Source: Tetrahymena thermophila SB210
Lineage: Eukaryota; Ciliophora; Oligohymenophorea; Hymenostomatida; Tetrahymenidae
DNA length: 64,000 nt
Reading direction: 5' to 3'
NCBI RefSeq assembly: GCF_000189635.1
Contig: NW_002476045.1
Span: 64,466-128,465, forward strand
The notes below the pieces were generated by a model. The model was not told where the DNA came from. It was given only the letters and a program-made list of their open reading frames with translations, and ran no database searches. Position numbers and translations under genes: made by a program. This document shows positions 41,182-51,100 of the stretch, in pieces (position 1 is the first letter of the stretch; each line of letters begins with the position of its first letter).

Positions 41182-41885
41182 CTATTTATTTTTAGTACCT
41201 TTTATTATTCCATCAAATATTTAATGTAGATATTTTTAATATGTATTTATTTATGTTTGTGACTGACTATCATTTTAAAGAGATAAATTATTATTAAATA
41301 AAACAAAATAAATCGCTTAATCAAATTTTATTTAACAAGCTGATAAAATATATAATTAGTTAATTTATTAATTAATAAATAAATTAAATATAATTTTAGG
41401 TAGGAAAAGGTTTAATTAAATAAAATATTTTTTCAAATAAAGTAAATCTTTTGTAAATTTAATATTCAATTAAATTCATATTTCATTAATTAAATTATCC
41501 CTCCTTTATTAAAAAATTTTCTGATTAATCTGTTAAAAAAAATATTTAAAATAAAAAAATAGAATTTTATATTAAAAAACATAATTAATTCTAATTTAAT
41601 TAAATTTTTAATAATATTACTTGTTTTTTAGTAGATATAATATTAAGTAAATATCTTTATTAAAATTTATAATTTTAAGAAAAACTTTTAATATCAACAA
41701 TTTTTTAAAAATATTTTATAGATTTACTTTTAGATTTTAATGAATGTTCTTAAAATTTAATTAAATATTTATTTGAAATTTAAATATTTTAGTTAGTTAA
41801 TTAATTAATAATAAAATATCTCAATTGCTTTTATCAGATGAAAAATGGAAAAATCTAACATGAATTTATTTATTTTCTTTTTAGA
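41182..41885. other. intergenic AT-rich stretch
   Basis: No coding frame; mainly TTAATTAATT and TTTAAA runs. Confidence 0.45.
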
Positions 41886-42220
41886 AATAATTTAGTTATC
41901 TAAGAAGAAATTTATTAATATTTTAGTTAAGAAAAAAATAATTAAAAAAATTTTAAAGAATATAAGGCTAAGAAAATATGTCAAGCAGCTAATTATGCCG
42001 TCTCTTTTATTATATTTAATATATATGAAAAAATTCTTGCTATGTAAGTTTGCTTTATAGAAGATTGATTGAATTCGTAGAAGAGTAAAATATCTTAACA
42101 AAATATTAGGAATATTTTTAGAGCCTGAATATTTGTTTAAAAGTATATATAATAACTATATAAGCAATAAAAATACACTTTGGTATAAAAAGTGGTTCGT
42201 TCTTAAAATTAAATTAAATA
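41886..42220 (+). pseudogene. possible two-exon gene fragment
   Basis: After an acceptor-like TTTTTAG at 41879-41885, an open frame of about 55 codons has balanced, protein-like composition (words EYKAKKICQAANYAV and FNIYEKILA). It hits TGA unless a good 37-bp intron beginning GTAAGTTTGC (about 42045-42081) is removed; the frame then continues as RVKYLNKILGIFLEPEYLF and YNNYISNKNTLWYKKW. There is no start codon in this frame and no clear end. It could be a missed exon pair of an unknown gene or a remnant. A competing frame with an ATG near 41845 is also open, so the call is weak. Confidence 0.3.
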
Positions 42221-42334
42221 TTTGTTTATATATATCTTCATTTAGATTAATTAAATCTAGTAATAAGTAATAACAAAATATAAAAAGATTTGATTTATTT
42301 ATAGTGCTTACAAAGTTAAACTAATAAATAGTAT

Positions 42335-44585
42335 ATGGATTTCACTTAGATTGACCTATTCAAGTAGCCATTTTCATTTTACTTTAAAAATAAAAATGAT
42401 AAAAAAGGAAGCTTTATAGGCTCTTTTTTATCGGCCTTAATTATATCAAGCGTACTAGCATACTTCATTTATCAAATTAAACAATACTTTGACAACTAGA
42501 TTGACCCAAAGTTTAGATCTCAGAGCTTCATCACAAATTAATAAACACAAATTGATCTTCACGAAGACTTGATTTCGTTCAAATTCACCTATAATCAAAG
42601 CTTAACAATAGATGAATATTAAGCTTTGTCTAATTAAACATATCTGGTTTACTAGGCTTATTTTATATAATCTTACAAGTAATAAACTAATTTCACATAA
42701 TTAAACATCATTAAGTGCTCAAATCCCCAACTTAGTGACTATAACTGCTTAGATTTGTCAAGCATACCTTAGAAAACTATGCTAAGCAACTTTTAGGATA
42801 GAAATTACTACTCGCTGATGATATTGGTTTATGGATGCAATGCATTAGATGGGTTTAAAACTACAATTCCAAGTAATTGTGCATAGTAAACAGATATCGA
42901 TAACTTTCTTGATTCGTCTTATGCAGAAATGAGTTTAAAGTTCTATGTGACCTAATACAACATAACTTCTTAAAGCAGCTAAGTGAATTACAGAAATTCT
43001 ATCATATATCCTGCATCAAATCAATACTCTATTACTACATACAAAGCTGAATAATAAACTACAACAGTAAATAAAGGATTTATAATTTAATCTGAATCTG
43101 TTTACTCTGGTCCTATATAATATAACTAGGAAAGTCAAACATTTAATCAACCAAACAATTAAAACCCTTACATTGAACTTACTTTAAAAATGGATGAAAT
43201 AATTCAAGTCTTTTAAATCTAATTTCCTACTTTCCCTGAAGTTTTAGCTTTAGTAAATAGCACATTTGCCACATTGATGACAGTAGGAGTATTCTGTAAA
43301 TACTTCTCATAAAAACTCATTTTGCAAGACTTTTTCTTAGTGTTTTTATAAAATATGTTTTAAGATACATACGAGTAAATATTAAGAAACAATAAGCTTT
43401 TTACTTCAAATAAGCCTCATTTCTAGCAAACTTAAATAGTAAAAAAATAGACAACTTAAAAAGAATATTTCGAAGAATCAATCATTGACTAACCTGAGAA
43501 TACGAGCATAAAAAATATTCCTAAATTTCAAACATAGATAATGAAATCGCAAATACAAAGCAAACAGGTAAATAATGAAACATAATCTTTCGAAATAGTC
43601 TAAAGTTAAAATAAAAAAGAAAGAAATAATAAATTCAATTTTAATAATATTTAAAACCAAAAATAAAATACAGTTGTTGATTAATCAATTAAGTAAGAAG
43701 AGTCTCAAACATTTTTCATGTAGAACTTAAATTAATAGAGTTTTACGCCTTTTGAATAAAAACCAATCCAATAAAAGTTTTATAGTTCTACAGGAGTGAA
43801 TAAAGAAGAATCAGAGATTATTATAGATCAAAATATTTACTAATCTTAAAATAATGCATCTCCAAATAATTTAAAATCAAATTATAAAAATTCACAAACA
43901 ATTGATAAATTCTCATCATTTAATCCTAATTCTAAAAATAACTTTGATTATTACACATAAAAGTTAAAAGCAATTTCAGATGTAAACATATTGTAGAAAT
44001 CTCGCTAGATTATTTAAAATTCAAAGTAAATTAAATTTATTTAAATCTTTTTTATCATCTTATTTTTATTTATAGAAATACATGCAAGTCTCTTTTATCT
44101 AAGATAAGGTATTTGTTTAGAAAAAATAAATATGAGCTATCAAATAGTTTTTCAAAATTCATAAGTGATAAAATTGAAAAGCGCATGACTCAAAGTTTGG
44201 AGATTTTTGAACTTTATAAAGATATACTGTTTATCAAAAAAGCAATAATGCTTTTGCTTACAAAAGATTAATTGGCTACATTAAAGTTAGTTGGATATTC
44301 TTCATTGTTCTTATAGGCGTAGGATAGCTCACAAATTAACTAAAGTAAAACAGGTATTTATTTTTAATAATTCTTTATCAAATGCAATCTGATTTCTTTT
44401 ATTTTATTAAAGTAGAAATAAAATCGAAAATAAACTACCTAGAAAAATAATAAAATATTTTAGATTCTGAAGAATTATAAAGTAAATACATTTTAAAGTT
44501 TTTAAAAAAATGTTAATCCAAATAAGAAATTAATATTTTAGATTAAAGAATATTCTAATGTATTACTGGAAATAAAATCATTTGA
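42335..44585 (+). CDS. two-pass membrane protein of a ciliate-type family
   Basis: Three exons, 42335-44025, 44076-44353 and 44413-44585, with introns of 50 and 59 bp; 713 residues. The first membrane helix is at about 28-50 (GSFLSALIISSVLAYFIYQI), followed by IDPKFRSQSF and a beta-rich loop of about 245 residues with few cysteines. The second helix is at about 300-322 (VNSTFATLMTVGVF). Then comes a cytosolic tail of about 390 residues, Gln/Asn-rich at first and folded-looking at the end (ELYKDILFIKKAIMLLLTKD, LDSEELQSKYILKFLKKC). I recognise this as resembling a large family of putative ciliate transmembrane proteins with the same helix-loop-helix-tail plan; no biochemical function is known to me. 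Confidence 0.75.
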
Positions 44586-44702
44586 TAAAGATATTCATAA
44601 ATAACTTATTTTATTTATATTTTTATATTGATTTGTATCAGATTTTATTTTTGTTTAAATTATCATAAAGCTTTCCAAAAATATTTTTTATAAAATTAAT
44701 TT

Positions 44703-45028
44703 ACAGTAATTCTTCATTTATTAATGAAGCGTCATTCATAATTTTTTATTAAGTCAACTTTTAATAAGAATATTCAATAAGAAGTTTAATTTAAAATTAT
44801 AATTTGAATGTTATTAATAAGGATAAACAGTATAGTATTTTATTCTATCAATGAATTCTAAAAATTAGGAATAAACCATTTCTATTTTATATGATTAATA
44901 AATAAAGTGGCTCTTCATATTATATTAAATATAAATTTGTTAGCTTTGAATAATAAGTTTATTTTACTGAATTAAATATTAAAAATAAATAGTTAGAGAT
45001 TGTAATTAATAGTAGAGATAAATTATGA
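44703..45028 (+). pseudogene. possible two-exon coding fragment
   Basis: Begins after an acceptor-like TTTACAG. A frame in phase 2 reads NSSFINEASFIIFYQVNF and onward for about 45 codons, then contains one TGA (44848-44850). That TGA lies inside a 39-bp GT..AG segment (GTATAG to AATTAG), a multiple of three. Removing it gives NKPFLFYMINKQSGSSYYIK and EQQVYFTELNIKNKQLEI before a TGA. No initiating exon was found, so it may be a last-exon remnant or an alternative 3' end of the preceding membrane-protein gene. Confidence 0.3.
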
Positions 45029-45467
45029 AATAAACTAAAATAAACACTCCTCTAAAGTGAGAGAATCAAAAGACAATAAATTATTCATTTAATATTACTA
45101 AGAACTTGATACTGATTGGTTTTTATAAAGCCAATCGAAAAATAATAATTTATTAATGTATTTGAAGTTTTAAATGAATGAATTAATTAATTAACATTTC
45201 ATACTTATGTTTTCTTTTTTTTTTACAATTTAAATTATTTGCTTAATAAATTTCTTTATTAATCAATTTATTCTATTTATATCATGATAAATGCTTGCTT
45301 TTATTCTTTCGAATTAATTTAATTAATTAATTATATGTATTAATATAGTAAGTTGAAAAAATATTCGGTAAAAAATCAAATAATTATCTATTTGAAGCAG
45401 AAGAAAAGGAAGAGATTGTTAGCGAACAAAGTGAATTTTAGAAATAGCGAAACAAATTTTTATAGCT
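45029..45467. other. intergenic stretch with small hairpin
   Basis: Contains a 6-bp stem hairpin GATTGG/CCAATC near 45114-45137 and otherwise AT-rich sequence. The end is the 5' flank of the following gene, with an in-frame TGA upstream of its ATG. Confidence 0.4.
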
Positions 45468-47510
45468 ATGAAGGAACAAAAAAAGGGCGAGAGCAGCGAA
45501 GCAGGAAAAATGTCAAATGTAACTCTAAAGAAGAGCTACAGTTAAAAAGTAGAAAATAATAAGACATCAGGCAGTTCAAAAAATGATGAGTTCTAATCCT
45601 AACATTCAGAGGCAAGTTTACCAGATTCTTCTAGAGTACGCAGAGATGGAAGAAAGAGAATGAAAAAGACAATTAGTAATAAAGTTTATGAAAATATGTA
45701 AAGCTAAGACGTATCCAAAGTAGATGATTCGAATTTGTAGCAGATAAATATCGACACATCTATTAATAAGGATAACAATACTCACTAATATAATGCCATA
45801 GATTTCATGAGCTTAAATGGACTATCTGAGTAAACTATGCATAATGAATAAACTCAGCCAGCTTAAAATTTTTTAGGGGGCACTTTTAAAGGGCAAGTCA
45901 CTAGCAGCTACTAGAATGCAGGATCTCAAAAAAATAGCAATTTATCCATTTAATAACAATTAGATAGTAATATCCAGTAATAGAACCAAGGTATTTCATA
46001 ATTTTACGCTTCTGCTGATGGCGCATAGATGCCCAGAAGAATCGATAATAGAAATAGATAGGTTATAGATTTAAATCAAGTAGAAGAGCAACCTAAACTT
46101 GGTTTCAAATAGAGATTGTGCAGAATTATTGCACTTGCTGTTTTCTTGGGTTATTTGTTGTTTAATATTTACATGACTTTTTAGCAAAGTGAGATTGAAA
46201 GTGGGTAATTAAGAGGACGCGATGGCGATGAGATGTACCCTCATGCAAAAGAGGAATTAAAAAAAGAAATAGAAGACATGAGATTATTTAGCAAATAAAT
46301 TGAAAAATGTTAGTTAAACAGATAGGAATTCATAAAGTAGTACCGTAAAAAAGAGTATTTCTTTGATATTTCTACATGCGAATGGCTTAAGACATGCAGT
46401 ATTAATACACTCGTTTATTCTAGCTTTTGTTTAGCCAACTGCCCAAATAATTATAAAAATATATCAAGTACTTGCATTAGTGATTACTAAGCATAATCTA
46501 TGAAGCAGTGTCCAGAAGATCACTTTTAGTATGGAATTGAAAGAAAAAACACTTAAGAAATGCAGCTTTACACATGTTCTAGTTGCTAAATAGAAAATTG
46601 CTTTTCTTGCATTTCTAAAAGCTTCTGTTAAATTTGTTATAAGGATTATTTTTTAGAAAATGGCAAATGTGTTAAAAATTGTTAACAAAATCATAATGAG
46701 GATTATAAGACTTAAAGCTGTATACTAGACTCAAATAGTGATTTAAAAGTGGAAATTAAATTTTTGAATTCGAAAATTCTAGCAAAACGCATCTTTTATG
46801 AAGTGATATTCAGTCCTGCCTAATTCCTCAATAAGAAAACTTAAATTTAATATCTATATTTCATCAACGATAGAGAAAACCCTACAAATTAAATCTAATC
46901 GATTTACGATAACTTAGCCAAAAAGTTGTAAGAAATAGAAAATTTCATTCTTATTTCAATTCCATCAATACCTGATGCATTCTTGAGAGATACAAGCTTT
47001 TATAGCTTCTTTAACTAAGAACTTATTCCATAAATAGAGAGCCATTACCAAGTACCATTTTCTCATTACCACAGATTAATTGCAGGTGAAGGATTTGGAG
47101 GCCTACAAGCTTTGTACATAGCAACTATGTCTCGTCCTTTGTTTTAATTTGGGTTCGTTGGACTAATTAACCCTTATATTTCAGTAAATGACATTGAAGA
47201 AACAGATAGAAAAAAACTATTTATTACTTCATAGGAAACAATCTCATAAGTTAAATTTGACTTTGCTAATGATTTTAAACTAAAAACAACAATTTATACT
47301 GACTTTAATAGTTAAATCTAAAACAACCAAAGACCTAAAAATACTTATTCTGAACTGGTAAGTAAACTCAAAGAAGCAAATTCTAGCTAAGAAATGAATT
47401 TATAAGAACCAAACTGTGAAAAGAACAACTGTACTGAAAACAAATATTTTTATTTGTTTTAAGCTATTATTAGCTATAATAAACTTTTAAAAGAAGAACA
47501 AAATCCATGA
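45468..47510 (+). CDS. type II membrane protein with Cys-rich region and esterase-like ectodomain
   Basis: Intronless, 680 residues; an in-frame TGA upstream fixes the first Met. Residues 1-215 are Gln/Asn/Ser-rich and cytosolic. One helix spans about 219-237 (IIALAVFLGYLLFNIYM). A charged stem and a Cys-rich region (about 295-425; words CSSCQIENCFSCI, CQICYKDYFLENGKC) of growth-factor-receptor/furin-like spacing follow. The C-terminal part resembles the esterase D-type alpha/beta-hydrolase fold: SHYHRLIAGEGFGGLQALYI matches the nucleophile-elbow region, but the elbow reads G540-E-G542-F-G-G, with Gly where the catalytic Ser is expected. It is probably a binding or structural surface protein rather than an enzyme. 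Confidence is good for the gene and moderate for the fold. Confidence 0.75.
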
Positions 47511-47997
47511 TTTATCTTTATAAAAGTAACTAATTAATTCAAAGCCCGCATAAAATGCTAGTTGCTTTACATAAATTTAATCATATAAGTATTGCATATT
47601 TATTGTCATTTTACATTTTTAATGAATAAATATTTTAATTTTAATCAACTTATTTATCAAATGATCAACAAACTAATTAAACTTATTGATTTTCTTTTTT
47701 AATTCTTAAAGAAAATAAGAAAATTTATAAAAAGATAAAAATTTAACATTTCATTTTTCGATAAATAGAAGTTATTCTTTCTTTACATTTTACATGAATA
47801 TTAATACAGTAGTAACTGTAATTTTTGCGCCCTAAACTCATTTATTTTTTTTAGCCACTCTCTAAAATTATTTTCTAGCCCCTATTATGAAATATAGTAA
47901 TTAAATTCTTTCAGGACTATTAAATAATTAATTAATTAAATTAATTGTAACAGCAGAATAAAATAAAACATTCTTTAAAAAGAATTCATCATAAAAA
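47511..47997. other. intergenic AT-rich stretch
   Basis: No coding frame seen. A short AAGAAAATAAGAAAATTTAT tract lies near 47711. It leads into the broken HTH gene. Confidence 0.4.
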
Positions 47998-48534
47998 ATG
48001 GAAGAAGATGATTACTCTTCAGAAATAGTTATACTAAAAACAATAAAAGGTCTGTAAAGTGTAAACCCATCATTAAAAATATTTCAGAAACTTCTTCGAG
48101 CTTATCATCATCTTTTTCACTTGATGCATATTAAGATGATAAGGAAGATTAGGAATATTCTCACTCTTCAAGTAATCAAAGCAATTCAAGTAATTCAGAA
48201 AATAGAGCAGAGAATGATTCTTCATCGTCAGATGCAGCAAAGTAAACAAATAGCTAAAATAAATGCTCGTTTTAAGTTAAAAGCAGCAAATTATGCCATA
48301 AAACATAATAATAAAAGAAAAGCTGCAAGGAAGTATAAGATAAATAGGAAAATAAATGAGTTATGTTGTTTTAAATTAATTTTATAACTAAAAATTTCAC
48401 AATCTAAAACAAATAAACTTTTTTACCAAAGAAAAAGTGTCAAATTTGAGAGATTTGTGCAATTTGCTAAAGCAGAACCTAAATCTAATGCACAGATAGC
48501 GCTAATTTAATTTTAACTTTTTAAATATTGAAAA
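47998..48534 (+). pseudogene. frame-broken HTH (Psq/CENP-B-like) DNA-binding gene
   Basis: Three protein-like pieces lie in two frames. The ATG frame begins MEEDDYSSE. From about 48040 to 48250 the convincing frame is shifted and encodes an acidic Ser-rich segment (ISETSSSLSSSFSLDAY, DDKEDQEYSHSSSN). From about 48250 the original frame resumes with ARFKLKAANYAIKHNNKR and AARKYKINRK, a good match to the helix-turn-helix of Psq/CENP-B-type DNA-binding domains found in transposases and ciliate nuclear proteins. It then runs into a conserved terminal block SVKFERFVQFAKAEPKS and a TGA (48532-48534). No intron of plausible size repairs the two shifts, so either indels broke it or the assembly has errors. 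Its terminal block is tandemly repeated downstream. Confidence 0.5.
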
Positions 48535-51100
48535 AATAATATTTTATTAATTAGTTATTTAAAAGGAAAAATGGAGAAAAAATATAAAATTAGAAGAAAT
48601 GAATGAATTAATAATAATAAAAGAAAAATTTGTAAATAAAAAATGGTTAAATTGAGAAAAATAGAATAAAAAAAAACAAGATTAATAAAAAAGGTAATAA
48701 GTAAATAAATTAAATAAAAGCTAATAAACTAATTAAAAGAGTAAACTTATTTTAAATACATTTTTATAACTAAAAATATCACAATCAAAAAAATAAACTT
48801 TTTTACTCAAGATCAAGTGTCAAATTAGAGAGATTGGTGCAATTTGTTAAAGCAGAAAATAAGATTGATGTTCCTTTATTATCAATATTATTTGTACTTT
48901 TTAAATATTGAAGAAAATATATATAATTTATTAGTTACTTAGAAGGAAAAAAATCAAGAAAAAATATGAAATAATAAGAAATGAATTATTTAAATTAAGA
49001 AGGATAGAAGAAGAAGAAGAAAAACACAACTACAATAAAAAAGAAAAAGAAAAATAAATCAAACAAAAAAAAATAAACAAATTAAAGAATAACATAGCTT
49101 TAAATTAATTTTTATACTAAAAATACCACAATACAAAACAAATAAATTATTTTTACCTGATACCAAGTATCAAATTTGATAGATTAGAGCAATTTGCTAA
49201 AACAATACCTAAGCCTGATAAACCTTATTCACCAATTTAATTGTTACTTTTTTAATATTGAAGAAAAAATAAATATATAATTAATTAGTTACATAAAAGG
49301 ATAAAATCAAGAAAAATATGAAATTATAAAATAATAAAAAAATCAAAATATGAAAAATAAACTATTTAAATTAAGAAAGGTAGAAGAAAAAAAAACACAC
49401 AAATATAATAAAAAAAGAAAAAATAAAAAGAAAATAAGCAAATTATAATAAAAAAATTGCTTTTAAATTCATTTTTATTTAAAAACATCGTAATCCAAAA
49501 CAAATAAACTTTTTTTACTTAAGATCAAGTGTCAAATTAGAGGGATTAGTGCATTTTGCTAAAGCAAAACCTAATTCTGATACACATTATTCGCCAATTT
49601 ATGAAATAAAATTACCCTATAATAATTGTATTTGATAAAAGTTAAAAATAAAAAATAAAATAACAAAAAGAAGGTTTTCAAAAGTATATTATAATATGAA
49701 AACCTTCTTAAACAAAATGATTTAACTCAAATCAGTCTATTAGGGTATAAAGCTATATAAATAAATCAACGACCTAACCAGTCTATAAGGTTTATACGAG
49801 TAAAACGACATCTTTGGAATACACAGGCCATCCCTAAAATAATAGTATTTGATTCAAGCCTAAAAATCAAACAAAAAAGAAGGTTTTCAAAGTATATTAT
49901 AATATGAAAACCTTCTTAAATAAAATAGAAATGATTTAGCTCAAATCAATCTATTTGGTATAAGCTCCATAAATAAACCAACGACCTAACCGTTCTATAA
50001 GGTTGATAGGAGCTATAATGCATCGTTGGAACATACATGCCATCCCCATAATAATAGAATTGATAAAAGCCTAAAAATCAAACAATAAAAGAAGATGGCC
50101 TTTAAAAATGATGACTTATAAACACTAAAATAAATAAATATATATAATACCAGTATAAAATATTATCTTTAAGATTTATTCTGAGTGCATTTATATGTGA
50201 GAGTATTTCTATTCTATTCTTCTTCACCAATTTAATTTTTACTTTTTAAATATTGAAATAATAAGATATTAATGAATTAATAATAGTAAAAGCAAATTTG
50301 AAAATATAAATGATTTAAATTAAGAAATTTAGATGAAAAAAATAGATAAAAAAAAAGAAACTAGATTAAATAAAGAGTTAATAAACAAATTAAAAGTATT
50401 GTACTCCTTTAAATTAATTTTTATAACTAAAAACATTAAAATTCAAAACAAATAAATTTTATACCCAATATTAAGTGTCTAATTCGAGAGGTTAGTGCAG
50501 TTTGTTAAAGAAATACCTAAATCTGATACACCTTTATCATCAATTTATTAATCACTTTTTAAATTTTGAAGATAAATTATATAATTAATTAGATAATTAG
50601 AAGGAAATAATGAAAAAAAAAAAATGAATTAATTAATAATAATAAAAGCAAAATTTGAAAAGAAAAAATGAGTAGCTTTGAGAAAGATAGAAGAGAAAAA
50701 AAATAAGTATAATAAAAAGAAAAAAAAAAGTAAATCTAATAAAACCTAATAAACATATTAAAAGAGTTATTTTGTTTTAAATTCAATTTTATTACTAAAA
50801 ATATCATAATCCATAACCAATATACTTTATTATACTATTTAAAGTGTCAAATTAGTGCACTTTGCTAAAGCAGAACCTAAATCTGACACATATGTTTCAC
50901 CTATTTAATTTTAACTTTTTAAATATTAAAGAAAAACAATATTATCAATAAGTTAGTTAGAAGGAAAAAATGAAGAAAAAATATGAAATAACAAATCAAA
51001 TAAATTAATCAATAATAATAAAAGCAAAGTTTGATATAATAAAAAAATGAGTTAAATTAAGAAAGAAAGAAATAAAAAGTACAATAAAAATAAACCAAAT
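48362..51100. repeat. degenerate tandem array, units about 350-380 bp, each with a conserved terminal-exon-like block
   Basis: Copies are anchored by TATAACTAAAAATATCACAA-like sequence at about 48382, 48764, 49111, 49470, 50421 and 50787, with a remnant at 51369. In five of the six full copies the region following TTTTTACTYAAG keeps one open frame resembling SVKLERLVQFAKAEPKSDT, mostly ending TAT-TGA or TTT-TGA. The copy at 50787 has a small deletion that breaks it. The array starts with the terminal block of the HTH pseudogene at 47998 and is interrupted at 49.6-50.1 kb by a different element. The rest of each unit is A-rich (AATAATAATAAAAGCAAAATT) and not coding. Confidence 0.8.
49668..50098. 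repeat. two copies of a 209-bp element headed by a 13-bp perfect inverted repeat
   Basis: Copy 1 carries the arms AAGAAGGTTTTCA (49668-49680) and TGAAAACCTTCTT (49697-49709). Copy 2 has the same arms at 49877-49889 and 49905-49917. The downstream part is shared: CAACGACCTAACC, TCTATAAGG, CATCCC, AATAATAG and CCTAAAAATCAAAC. In copy 2, CCAACGA pairs with TCGTTGG, AGCTCC with GGAGCT, and AACC with GGTT, giving a multi-stem fold. It could be a small mobile element or a structured RNA gene; no known class was recognised. Confidence 0.6.

Noticed and set aside
45114..45137. Hairpin GATTGG/CCAATC as a terminator
   Set aside because: The stem is only six base pairs, with no T-run logic relevant in a eukaryote, and is expected by chance in this composition.
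48121..48387. Frame reading MMHIKMIRKIRN through the middle of the HTH locus as one continuous protein
   Set aside because: Between about 48060 and 48245 the alternative acidic Ser-rich frame has far more natural composition. Only the HTH end of this frame is convincing.
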